This document shows positions 28,170 to 37,807 of a stretch of DNA of 64,000 bases, piece by piece; the first letter of the stretch is position 1, and every line of letters starts with the position of its first letter. The position numbers and the translations under genes are program-made. The stretch spans positions 3,069,249 through 3,133,248 of the forward strand of contig CP046522.1 of NCBI GenBank assembly GCA_009738435.1, in the 5' to 3' direction. Source of the DNA: Clostridium bovifaecis (GTDB lineage Bacteria; Bacillota; Clostridia; Clostridiales; Clostridiaceae). The notes below the pieces were generated by a model. It searched no databases. It saw only the letters and a program-made list of their open reading frames with translations, and had not been told where the DNA came from.

Positions 28170-28904
28170 TTAATCAAGACTAATATCCTTCAATTTGCCC
28201 TTAGACTTTAAATAACTTATTAACTTTCTATGATCTGTGTTCATTATTAATTCCTCTGGCATTCCTATTCTCTCCATTAGCTCTCCTACCTTGTCGAATT
28301 CTCCAATAGTGAAGCATATATGAGAATCAGTACCTAGAATTACCTTAGTGCCACTAACCTTGCAAAGCTCTGCTATCTTAGCGCAAATAGGCTCGCTGCC
28401 CTTACGTGAAGTTTTAAAGGAGCTATTATTAATTTCGATTAATACATTCTTTTCCTTAGCTTTTTTTACAATCTCCTCTTCATATATAGGAAATTGAGGA
28501 TTACCAGAATGTCCTATAATATCAACATATGGGTTATCCATAGCCTTTAATATAGCTTGGGTATTCTCTTCTATTGTCCCTGGTTTAATACAAGGATCAT
28601 GCAAGCTAGCTATTATTATGTCTAAATTTGCAGCATCTTTATCGTTCAAGTCTAAATTGCCATCATAGTCCATAATATTAGCTTCGCATCCATGAAGCAT
28701 TGTAACACCATATATTTTTCTTGGCAATACTCTAAAATTATGAAAATACCATATATGCGGTGCATTAGGCATTTGGGGCCCATGTTCTGTAGTACCTAAA
28801 AGTTTTAACCCTATTTCTGATGCGTATTTTGCATTTTCCAGTAAAGTACTATAAGCGTGCCCACTAGCTACTGTATGGGTGTGTACATCTAAAACGTATT
28901 TCAT
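28170..28904 (-). CDS. PHP-domain phosphatase, YcdX family
   Basis: A 244-residue PHP-domain protein. The metal motif [20 protein letters not shown] begins at residue 3. Further ligands are [19 protein letters not shown] near 38, HGCEAN near 73, ASLHDP near 100, [10 protein letters not shown] near 134 and LGTDSHICF near 190. YcdX-type proteins bind three zinc ions and act as phosphatases of unknown physiological substrate. The ATG at 28904 is preferred to a GTG nine bases upstream, because AGGAG sits eight bases before it. It lies directly downstream of uvrC (15 bases). Confidence 0.9.
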   Translation of the reverse strand: MKYVLDVHTHTVASGHAYSTLLENAKYASEIGLKLLGTTEHGPQMPNAPHIWYFHNFRVLPRKIYGVTMLHGCEANIMDYDGNLDLNDKDAANLDIIIASLHDPCIKPGTIEENTQAILKAMDNPYVDIIGHSGNPQFPIYEEEIVKKAKEKNVLIEINNSSFKTSRKGSEPICAKIAELCKVSGTKVILGTDSHICFTIGEFDKVGELMERIGMPEELIMNTDHRKLISYLKSKGKLKDISLD

Positions 28905-28919
28905 TACAACCACTCCTAT

Positions 28920-30783
28920 TTACTTAGTCTTGCTAAAATAATCTATTATGCTCTGAGCTGCTTTATCATTTATAGATTCCGTATCTAGTAATTCTTCATA
29001 AGATGCCTTTTTAACATTATCTATACTTCCAAATTTCTGCAGGAGAGCTTTTCTTCTTTTATCCCCTATATTAGGTATATCCTCTAATATAGAATGAAGC
29101 ACTCTTCTATCTCTTAGACTTCTATGATAAGTTATAGCAAATCTATGCACCTCGTCTTGTATTCTTGTTATTAAATTCATGACCTTTGCATTAGCTTTAA
29201 TGTGTATCTCTTTATTATTATATACTAAACCTCTAGTTTTGTGTTTATCGTCCTTTACCATTCCACAAACGGGTATGTTAATATTAAGATTGTTTAATAC
29301 TTCTAAAGCAACATTAACTTGACCTTTGCCGCCATCCATTAAAATCAAGTCCGGAAATATACTAAATTTTGCTCCGCTAAGGACAAGTTCTCTGTCCTGT
29401 ATATCTTTTATTTCATTAAGACCATGTTGAAATCTTCTTGTAAGAATTTCTCTCATGCTCTCATAATCATCTGCTCCTTTAACTGTCTTTATTTTAAATC
29501 TTCTATAATCACTATTTTTGGGCTTTCCTTCTTCAAAAACAACCATTGTCCCAACTGAATCTACACCTTGTATGTTAGAGATATCATAAGCCTCTATTCT
29601 ATGAGGTAACTCTTCCATATCCAGTATTTCTGCCAATTCCTCTAAAATATTACTATTTAATTCTCTATCCATTTTTATCTTTAATTTAAACTGCTCTAAG
29701 GTGTTTTTAGCATTGTTTTCTACTAATTCTAATATTTTTTTCTTTTCTCCCTTTTGTGGGATTTTTATAGCTACTTTTGTTCCTCTTTTTGACGATAGCC
29801 ATTCTTCTAAAAGCTCAATGTCATAGACTTCTGGAACGTAAATGGTTTTAGGAATAAAAGCTGTACCTCCGTAAAAATCCTTTATAAAATTAGAAATTAT
29901 CTCAGATTTTTCGTCAAATATACTATTATCTAAAATAAAATGTTCTCTTCCTATTATTTTCCCTTCTCTTACAAAAAATACCTGAGCACACCAATCTTCT
30001 TCATCATTATATATTTATAAAATCTTCATTTTCAAAGTTACCTGATATTATCTTTTGCCTCTCCCTAATCTTTTCAACAGCTAAAATCTTGTCTCTTAAT
30101 GCGGCCGCTCTTTCAAAATCTAGGGCCTCTGCCGCTTCATTCATCCTATATTTTAAGTCATCTATGACCTCATTTTCTTTTCCATTAAGCAAATCAATTA
30201 TTTTTTTTATGCTTCTTCCGTATTCTTCTTTATTCACATATCTTGCACAAGGTGCTGTACATAAATTTATATGATAATTTAAGCAAGGTTTTATCTTTTC
30301 TCCTTCTTCCTTTATTGCAAGTCTGCAAGTTCTGATTGGGAACACCTTTTTTATAAGCTCGATAGTTTCATATACAGCAGAGGCATCTGGATAAGGTCCA
30401 AAATATTTTGCGCCATCCTTTGCTCTTGTTCTAGTTACAAATACTCTCGGAAAATCTTCATTTGTTGTTACTTTTATAAAAGGATAATGCTTATCATCTT
30501 TAAGTAAAATATTATATCTCGGTCTATATTTTTTTATTAGATTACACTCTAAAATAAGCGCTTCCATCTCTGAGTCTGTAATAATATATTCGAACTCTGC
30601 AATGTTCTTAACCATAGCCTTAACCTTACTTCCATGGTTTTTGGAGTTTTGAAAATACTGCCTTACTCTATTTTTAAGCACTTTTGCCTTTCCTACATAT
30701 ATTATTTCTCCTAAAGAGTTCTTCATTAAATAAACCCCTGGTTTATCTGGCAGCTTCTTTAATTGATATTCAAAATCAAACAT
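28920..30783 (-). pseudogene. uvrC: excinuclease ABC subunit C, frameshifted as written
   Basis: UvrC makes both incisions in nucleotide excision repair. The first frame, from ATG 30783 (GAGGTG box), holds GIY-YIG (KPGVYLMKNSLGEIIYVGKA) and the UVR motif (LDFERAAALRDKIL), and stops near 30008. The second frame continues with DWCAQVFFVREGKIIG, the RNase-H-like nuclease (RIEAYDISNIQGVDSVGTMV, LMDGGKGQV) and HhH (IPNIGDKRRKALLQKFGSI). The break is at AATATATAATGATGAAG; adding one TA restores FINIYNDEEDW. With that repair the gene is exactly 622 codons, a normal length. The shift is probably a lost TA unit, in the sequence or in the genome. All catalytic parts are present. Confidence 0.88.
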
Positions 30784-30804
30784 TTTTCCCACACCTCTTT
30801 TCAA

Positions 30805-31407
30805 CTAAAAAATCCCCGGTAATCTATATATGGTATATGCAATTCCCGCTATCATTAAAAAATCCTCAAACCCATTTCCACTCTTTGAACTTGGGTTATA
30901 AGTTAGTGGAAAGCTATACTTCTTTTTTATAAATGGATAGAACAAAGGAACACCCATCTTTGTCATCATATCACAAGCTAAATGCATACCATATCCAATC
31001 ATAAAATAATAAGCTATATTAGGCATAGTGTAAGTCTTTCCTAAGTAACTCAATATTATAGTGAATACAACCAATCCCACTAAGCTATGAGTTAATCCAT
31101 TTCTATGAGAAGATACTGCAATACAAATTAGGGAAATCCCTAAAGCCTTTAAAGCTGGCGTATTCACGTATAAATAATCAAAGTATAATACGATTACTGC
31201 AAGACATACATAAACTATAGTTTTAGTCTTTTTATTTTTAAAGGGAAGTATATATTTATTTATTATACTTTTAGGATGATCTATATCTGGCATTAAAGAC
31301 GCTAGTATAACAACTACCAGTCCTAAATAGTTAAATCCACCAGGTACTTTATCATATATGGATATAAAAGTAACAGCACCTATTCCTGCATGAGTCTTTC
31401 CTTTCAT
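30805..31407 (-). CDS. YdjM-like membrane-bound metal-dependent hydrolase (DUF457 type)
   Basis: A 200-residue membrane protein. The start MKGKTHAGIGAVTFISIYDK has the family's N-terminal HxGxG. SLMPDIDHPKSIINKYILPF follows near 38-57. CIAVSSHRNGLTHSL near 96 and YGMHLACDMMTKMGVPLFYP near 144 supply the other His/Asp residues. Four to five membrane segments are visible. The family (YdjM, YfhO-like) is annotated as a putative hydrolase and its substrate is unknown. It lies 21 bases upstream of uvrC and may share its transcript. Confidence 0.85.
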   Translation of the reverse strand: MKGKTHAGIGAVTFISIYDKVPGGFNYLGLVVVILASLMPDIDHPKSIINKYILPFKNKKTKTIVYVCLAVIVLYFDYLYVNTPALKALGISLICIAVSSHRNGLTHSLVGLVVFTIILSYLGKTYTMPNIAYYFMIGYGMHLACDMMTKMGVPLFYPFIKKKYSFPLTYNPSSKSGNGFEDFLMIAGIAYTIYRLPGIF

Positions 31408-31478
31408 GATTTCTCCTTCGTGTTTTAATATTATATAAAAAAATCATATACATTCTGATTTATAAATTCTTATAGACT

Positions 31479-31513
31479 AAAAAAAGTCAAGATTCTACAA
31501 AACTCTTGACTTT
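31479..31513 (-). terminator. intrinsic terminator after pbpA
   Basis: AAAGTCAAGA and TCTTGACTTT form a 10-bp stem. The minus-strand tail is TTTTTT. It ends the FHA-FtsW-PbpA transcript. Confidence 0.85.
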
Positions 31514-31583
31514 ATTATATCATTATAACACGAAAAGAAACATATGTTCTTGGTCAATATTATCATTTTTTGTCCATATTATA

Positions 31584-32999
31584 TTAGTGAATTGCTGCCC
31601 TTATAACTTCTCTTGCAATTTCTGTAGCTTTACCTCCACCTACTCCTCCATTTTCAACAATTACTGCAATAGCTATCTTTGGATTGTCATAGGGTGCAAA
31701 GCCTACGAACCAAGAGTGGGGCTTTTCTCCTTCTCTTCCTGTATCAGCTGTTCCTGTTTTTCCACTTACTTCCACAGACCCTAACCCAGCATTACTTCCC
31801 GTACCCTGAGTTACAGTAGCTCTCATATATTCTTTGACAATTTTGGCATTTTCACTTGAGGTAACCTGCTGTAGCTTCTCAACCTTAGTTTTTTTTATGC
31901 TTTCTCCAGTAGATTTTAGAATATCTTTAACAAGAAAAGGTTTCATCATAACTCCATTGTTAGCAACAGCTGCAGTTGCTAATGCCATTTCCATAGGAGT
32001 TGCAAGGACTTCTCCCTGACCTATAGCACTTTGAGCCATATTGCCTTTTTCGTTTCTTTTCAAACTTGGAAATCTACTTTTTTTAGCAACAAAATCCTGG
32101 CTAGGTATAGTGTTGTTAAAATAAAACTTTTCTGATGTAGATCTTAAAGCTTCATTACCAAGGTCTATACCCAAGGTTCCAAATACTACATTACTAGACT
32201 TGTAGAAAGCCTTTTTCAAATCAATATTTCCATAGCTATGTCCGTCATAATTTTTAAGGGATTCTTTTTCGTTGAAAACAAGAACTCCTTCATCCTCAAA
32301 TATTTTCTCAGTCACTCCTGGTAAATTCTCTAAAGCACTAATCGCAGTAATTACCTTAAAGGTCGATCCGGGTGGGTACATTCCTAAAATAGCTCTGTTA
32401 TATAGTGGTATATCTTTATTATTGTTTAAACTCTCCCAACTTTTTTCTAAATTGTTAGGATCAAAAGAAGGAGTTGATACCATAGCTAAAACTTCTCCAT
32501 TTTGAGGGTCAATCGCTACAATCGCACCCCTATTGTTTCCTAGAAGCTCATATGCCTTTTGTTGAATCCCATAATCCAGTGTAGTTCTTATACTATAACC
32601 TATCTTATCACTTTTTTCTGTGATAGATTCTAGGAACTTTGATAAATCCATAGCGTCTGCCCCTACAAGCATAGAATCATATTCCTTTTCTAGTCCAGTA
32701 ATCCCATATCTAGGATTTACATATCCTATTACATGAGCGAAAGCGCTTCCTCCAGTATAAGTTCTTTCTTGATTTAAGGTGCTCACTTTTTTGCTTTTAG
32801 TTAAAGCCACCATATTTCTATCGTAAATAGTTCCTCTTAATATAGAATTTCTTTTTGCTTGAAGTCTTCTATTATAAGGGCTCTCCACAATCTTTTCTGC
32901 TTTAAAAACCTGAAAATAGGTTATATATGAAGTTACACCCATAAAGCAAATTAAAAAGACTACAAGAACCTTTTTTATATTTCTAGAAATATCACTCAT
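31584..32999 (-). CDS. penicillin-binding protein, class B transpeptidase (PbpA/FtsI-like)
   Basis: A 471-residue membrane-anchored transpeptidase that cross-links peptidoglycan. TM anchor VLVVFLICFMGVTSYITYF at 12-30. A short dimerisation region has RRLQAKRNSILRGTIYDRN. The transpeptidase domain carries the Ser motif PPGSTFK near 206, KSSNVVFG near 265 (SxN) and SGKTGTADTG near 412. It is shorter than typical PBP2/PBP3 and like PbpA of the rodA-pbpA pair of Mycobacterium and clostridia. The start overlaps the end of the FtsW/RodA gene by eight bases, so the glycosyltransferase and transpeptidase are coupled. Confidence 0.93.
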   Translation of the reverse strand: MSDISRNIKKVLVVFLICFMGVTSYITYFQVFKAEKIVESPYNRRLQAKRNSILRGTIYDRNMVALTKSKKVSTLNQERTYTGGSAFAHVIGYVNPRYGITGLEKEYDSMLVGADAMDLSKFLESITEKSDKIGYSIRTTLDYGIQQKAYELLGNNRGAIVAIDPQNGEVLAMVSTPSFDPNNLEKSWESLNNNKDIPLYNRAILGMYPPGSTFKVITAISALENLPGVTEKIFEDEGVLVFNEKESLKNYDGHSYGNIDLKKAFYKSSNVVFGTLGIDLGNEALRSTSEKFYFNNTIPSQDFVAKKSRFPSLKRNEKGNMAQSAIGQGEVLATPMEMALATAAVANNGVMMKPFLVKDILKSTGESIKKTKVEKLQQVTSSENAKIVKEYMRATVTQGTGSNAGLGSVEVSGKTGTADTGREGEKPHSWFVGFAPYDNPKIAIAVIVENGGVGGGKATEIAREVIRAAIH

Positions 33000-34227
33000 C
33001 GCTCCTACCCTCCTCAGAAATCTTTTGAAGTAAGCCTAATGCAAAGAAGGTAGTAATCATAGAGCTTCCTCCATAACTTATAAGAGGCAGCGTTATACCT
33101 GTTAGTGGAATTAAATTTATAACCCCGCCTATTATAACTAATGTTTGAGTTGCTATCATAGAACTGTATCCAACGGCCACTAAAGCTGAAAATCTATCCT
33201 CGGCATATACCGCAGCCCTCATACATCTATAAAAAAGTAAGAAATACAGTATAATTACTGCAAAACTCATAAGTCCGCCCATTTCTTCGCTTAAAACTGC
33301 AAAGATAAAGTCAGTAGAATTTACTGGCACAAATTCTGGATGTCCCTGTCCCAGTCCGGTTCCAAATAGTCCTCCTGAGGCTATGGCTATCATAGCCTGA
33401 ACTACTTGATATCCTTCATCATTAGCGTATGCCCAAACATCTCTCCATATAGCTACTCTAATTCTTAAATGATTAAAAAGCTTATAACTAATAGCTGCAC
33501 CTGCAGCAAATAATCCAAAACAAGTAGCTACATATTTAAATTTCGAAGTGGCTATGTAGAGCATAGTTACTGATATTCCAAAAAATAAAAGAGCGGAGCC
33601 TAGGTCTCTTTGAAGTACCATAAATCCCAAAGATATCATGACTACAACTGCAGGTTCAATTAAATCCTTATATTCTTTATATTTTCTCAAAGAAGATGCT
33701 AAGTAAGCAACTAAACAAAGTTTACCAAACTCTGAAGGTTGAAAAGCATATCCTCCTAATGTAATCCAATTTTTAGCTCCGTGCTTTTCCTGTCCCAAGA
33801 AAGTTCCTAGTGCCATTAAAACTATAGTACATATTAAATAAAAATGCTTATATTTAGCAAATCTTTTTAAGTCTGGAAGTAAAACCACTATGATTATGAA
33901 TCCTATTATTCCTACAGTAAACCAAATGATTTGCTTCATTGCATATGATGGGTTTATTCTATATAGTAAAACTATACCTATTACCGTTAATATACTAGCA
34001 AAGGTTTGTATATATTTATCTCCATCTGGAAAGAACTTTCTAATGATAAAGTGAGCATAGGCTATAAGAGCACAGACCACCACTCCCATGATGATTGCAG
34101 TTTTGTCAAAGTTCTCCTTTGGCCAATGTAAAATACTTAAGTTTAAAAAACCAATTAGACAAAACACATAGGTATATCTTAAAAGTCTTTTTTCATCATA
34201 CTTGCTATCCATAAATCGATTCTCCAT
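32992..34227 (-). CDS. FtsW/RodA/SpoVE family peptidoglycan polymerase
   Basis: A 411-residue SEDS glycosyltransferase with about ten membrane segments. Family marks are KNWITLGGYAFQPSEFGKLC near 153-172, VVMISLGFMVLQRDLGSALL near 194, GLGQGHPEFVPVNSTDFIFA near 297 with SEEMG, and GITLPLISYGGSSM near 380. These build the lipid II polymerase of elongation or division. It lies between an FHA protein and a class B PBP, the same layout as fhaB-rodA-pbpA. Whether it acts in elongation, division or sporulation cannot be told. The start may instead be ATG at 34212, which has a GGAG box. Confidence 0.92.
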   Translation of the reverse strand: MENRFMDSKYDEKRLLRYTYVFCLIGFLNLSILHWPKENFDKTAIIMGVVVCALIAYAHFIIRKFFPDGDKYIQTFASILTVIGIVLLYRINPSYAMKQIIWFTVGIIGFIIIVVLLPDLKRFAKYKHFYLICTIVLMALGTFLGQEKHGAKNWITLGGYAFQPSEFGKLCLVAYLASSLRKYKEYKDLIEPAVVVMISLGFMVLQRDLGSALLFFGISVTMLYIATSKFKYVATCFGLFAAGAAISYKLFNHLRIRVAIWRDVWAYANDEGYQVVQAMIAIASGGLFGTGLGQGHPEFVPVNSTDFIFAVLSEEMGGLMSFAVIILYFLLFYRCMRAAVYAEDRFSALVAVGYSSMIATQTLVIIGGVINLIPLTGITLPLISYGGSSMITTFFALGLLQKISEEGRSDE

Positions 34228-34233
34228 TCTTTA

Positions 34234-34661
34234 CTACCCGATAACCTTAAAAACATATTCTCCAATTACAATTTCATCTTCTAACTTTAAATTTAAGACT
34301 TTATCCAATCTTTTCCCATTAAATAAGGTTCCATTTGTGCTATTTAAATCCTTTATAAGATACTCATTATTTTTATATATATCACAGCATGGTATCCTGA
34401 TACATATTGATCATGTAAAATTAGAAGGTTATCTTCTTTTCTCCCTATAGTCAACTTAGAATGAATAGGTATTACTGAACCTATCTTTAGATTAGACTTA
34501 TTATCACCAACCTTTATAACTTCTAATCCTAATTGCTTTGAAACTCTTTTTTTTCTATTACCGCCCTTTATATCCTTGTACATTATTCTTAGAGCCCAAA
34601 ATATTATTATATATATTACTACGATAATTAGAACTCTTAAAATTAATCTTACCAAAGGCAT
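34234..34661 (-). pseudogene. FHA-domain membrane protein, frameshifted as written
   Basis: About 142 residues once repaired. One N-terminal TM (LIIVVIYIIIFWALRIMY) precedes a forkhead-associated domain: IGSVIPIHSKLTIGRKEDNL, YVSGYHAVIYIK and, in the next frame, IKDLNSTNGTLFNGKRL. FHA domains bind phospho-threonine, so it may tie the neighbouring FtsW/RodA and PBP to a Ser/Thr kinase, as FhaA/FhaB do in actinobacteria. The break lies in ATATAAAAATAATGAG near 34365; one more A restores YIKNNEYLIKDL and gives exactly 143 codons. It ends seven bases before the FtsW start, so it heads this operon. Confidence 0.85.
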
Positions 34662-34719
34662 ACTTCCACCTACTTACTTAAATTTTATCTCATAATCAAA
34701 GTTTAATTTTATCATATTT

Positions 34720-34748
34720 AAAGACTAGCGTAAACTACACTAGTCTTT
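34720..34748 (-). terminator. probable terminator after uvrA
   Basis: AAAGACTAG and CTAGTCTTT form a 9-bp stem 22 bases downstream of the uvrA stop. The T tract on the minus strand is short. Confidence 0.6.
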
Positions 34749-34770
34749 AATTAATATATTATTAATTTTA

Positions 34771-37591
34771 TTATAACATTCTTTCTAAATAATATCCTGT
34801 ATAAGAATCATTATTTCGTGATATTTTCTCAGGTGTACCACAATCTATAATAGTCCCCCCCTTATCTCCACCTTCTGGCCCTAAATCTATTATATAATCT
34901 GAACATTTGATTACATCAAGGTTATGCTCTATTACTACAACCGTATTGCCATTTTCAACTAGCCGTTGTAATATTTCAATAAGTCTGCTTACATCATCTG
35001 TATGAAGTCCAGTGGTAGGTTCATCTAATATATAGAAAGTTTTCCCTGTGCTTCTCTTGGATAGCTCAAAGGCAAGTTTAATTCTTTGAGCTTCTCCTCC
35101 TGAAAGTTGAGTAGAAGGCTGACCCAGCCTCACATATCCTAAACCTACATCCATAAGAGTTTCAAGTTTTGCTTTAGCTCTTGGAATATTAGCGAAAAAC
35201 TCTAAAGCTTCTTCTACTGTCATATCTAAAACTTCATCAATATTTTTCCCCTTATATTTGACCTCTAAGGTTTCCCTATTATATCTTTTCCCTTTACATA
35301 CCTCACACGGAACGTAAACATCAGATAAAAATTGCATTTCAATTTTTATTATTCCGTCTCCATGGCAAGCTTCGCATCTTCCACCCTTTACATTAAAGCT
35401 AAATCTTCCTGGCTTGTAGCCCCTCATTCTAGCCTCTGAAGTATTGGAGTACAGCTCTCTTATTATATCAAACAACCCTGTATAAGTGGCAGGATTAGAT
35501 CTTGGAGTTCTCCCTATAGGATTTTGATCAATATTTATAACCTTATCAATGTTTTCAACCCCTAATATCTCCTTATGCACTCCTGGGTTCATCTTTGACT
35601 TATTTATCTTTTTGTTTAGTCCTTTATATAAAATTTCATTAACTAAAGTACTTTTTCCTGAACCTGATACTCCAGTTACGGAAGTTAGAACTCCTAAAGG
35701 GAACTCTATATTTATATTTTTTAGGTTATTCTCTTTTGCTCCAATAACTTTTATGAATTGGCCGTTACCCTTCCGCCTTTCTTTTGGAAGCTCTATTTTT
35801 TCTTACCAGTTAAGTATTGTCCTGTTATAGATTCCTTGCACTTTCTTATCTTATTTATATCGCCAGCTACTACAACATTTCCACCATGCTCTCCAGCGCC
35901 AGGTCCTATATCTACAATAAAATCTGCTGCTTTCATGGTATCCTCGTCATGCTCTACTACAACTAAAGTATTTCCTAGGTCTCTTAAATGCTGTAGTGTT
36001 CCTATTAACTTATCATTATCTCTTTGATGAAGTCCTATACTTGGTTCATCTAGAATATATAAAACTCCAACTAAGCCAGATCCTATTTGACTTGCAAGCC
36101 TTATTCTTTGAGACTCTCCACCTGACAATGTACCAGCTTTTCTATTCAAGTTTAGATAATCAAGTCCTACATCTACTAAAAACTGAAGTCTACTTTTAAT
36201 TTCTTTCAAAATTTGAGTTGCAATAATGGTATTTTTCTCTGATAACTTTAAATTATCTATAAAAGTAAGTTCATCTTTAATAGAAAGATTTGCAAATTCA
36301 AATATATTTTTTTCTCCTACTGTCACAGCTAATGCTTCTGATTTCAATCTTGTTCCTTTACATTTAGGACATGGATTATCGCTCATATATTGTTCTATCT
36401 GTCTTTTAATATAATCAGAATTAGTTTCTAGATATCTTCTTCTAAGATTATTTATTATGCCTTCATATTTATGATTATATAAACCTTCTCTATCCTCTTT
36501 CACATATTTTACAGTGATTTTGTCTCCATCTAACCCGTATAAAATATAATCTAGAATTTCTCTTGGTAAATCTTGAACAGGAGTATTCAAATCAAAGTTG
36601 AGCTCTTTTGATAAAGCTTTTAACACACTGAATGTCCAAGAATCTTCCTTTAATGAACCATCTCCTAAGGATATAATAGCTCCTTCCAGAATGCTCTTAC
36701 TCTTATCAGGTATAACTAAATCCTCGTCAATTTCCATTAAACTTCCGATACCATCACATTTCTCACATCTTCCAAATGGAGTATTGAAAGAAAATAGTCT
36801 TGGTTCTATTTCACTTATACTTATACCACAGTCTGGACAAGCAAACTTTTCGCTAAATCTAAAATCCTCTCCATCTATAACATTTACAACAACCACACCT
36901 TCAGAGAGCTTTAATGCTGTTTCGAGGGAATCTGTAAGTCTACTTTCTATTCCTTCCTTTATAACAAGCCTGTCTATGACTGCTTCTATAGTATGTTTTT
37001 TATTCTTATCTAAGTCAACCTCTTCTTCTTGAAGATCATATATTTCTCCATCTATTCTAGCTCTTACAAATCCATTCTTCTTTATATTTTCCAGTACTTT
37101 TACGTGTTGTCCTTTTCTTCCGTTGACTATCGGTGAGAGAATTTGTACTTTACTCCTCTCTGGAAGATCTAGTATTTTATCAACCATTATATCTATACTT
37201 TGTTGCGTTATTTCCCTTCCACACTTTGGACAATGCGGTATTCCAACTCTAGCATATAGAAGCCTTAAATAATCATATATTTCTGTAACAGTTCCTACTG
37301 TGGAACGTGGATTTCTGCTTGTAGTCTTTTGGTCTATAGATATTGCCGGAGAAAGCCCTTCAATATATTCTACATCTGGTTTATCCATCTGTCCTAAGAA
37401 TTGTCTTGCATATGCAGATAAAGATTCTACATATCTTCTCTGTCCTTCTGCATATAAAGTATCAAAAGCTAAAGAAGACTTACCCGAACCGGAAAGTCCG
37501 GTAAATACAACTAATTTATCTCTAGGAATTTCCAAGTCCACGTTTTTTAAATTATGAACCTTAGCACCCTTTATATATATTTATCCTTCAT
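34771..37591 (-). pseudogene. uvrA: excinuclease ABC subunit A, two frameshifts as written
   Basis: UvrA finds DNA damage and loads UvrB. From ATG 37591 (GGAGAG box) the reading MKDKY breaks in a TATATATA tract near 37571-37578. The main frame then holds Walker [21 protein letters not shown], the first zinc finger CPKCGREI, CPDCGISISEIEPRLFSFNT, the linker CPKCKGTRLKSEA, LSGGESQRIRLASQIGSGL and LYILDEPSIGLHQRD. A second break in AAGAAAAAATAG near 35797 needs one more A to give GKKKIELPKE. The last frame has [34 protein letters not shown] and [12 protein letters not shown]. Adding one base at each site gives 941 codons, the usual UvrA length. Sequence error is more likely than loss of function. 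Confidence 0.9.
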
Positions 37592-37649
37592 GCTACTCTC
37601 CTTTCACTTTCTTTAAATTGCTAGTTATTTTTAGTAACCATCCTATAAA

Positions 37650-37795
37650 GGTTAGATGCTTCGCCAGTTAGTATGTTAGAAGTTAGTAAATTTATAACAC
37701 TAACTCTATCTCTACCTAACTTCTAACGTATTTTCCTGCTAACTTGTACTTTAGTGCACCTAACTCGTGCTTAAGTACACTAATTGCACGAGACT
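37650..37795. repeat. dispersed GTTAG-rich palindromic repeat, copy C
   Basis: GGTTAGATGCTTCGCCAGTT leads into GTTAGAAGTTAG (37675-37686), answered by CTAACTTCTAAC (37716-37727). Further CTAACTTGTACTTTAG and TTAAGTACAC words follow. It fills the uvrB-uvrA gap. Related to the copies at 5718 and 27097. Confidence 0.65.
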
Positions 37796-37807
37796 ATTTT
37801 CTTACTC

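Noticed and set aside
28920..37591. Programmed ribosomal frameshifting in uvrC and uvrA
   Set aside because: No slippery heptamer plus downstream hairpin was seen; small A/T/TA indels explain the breaks more simply.
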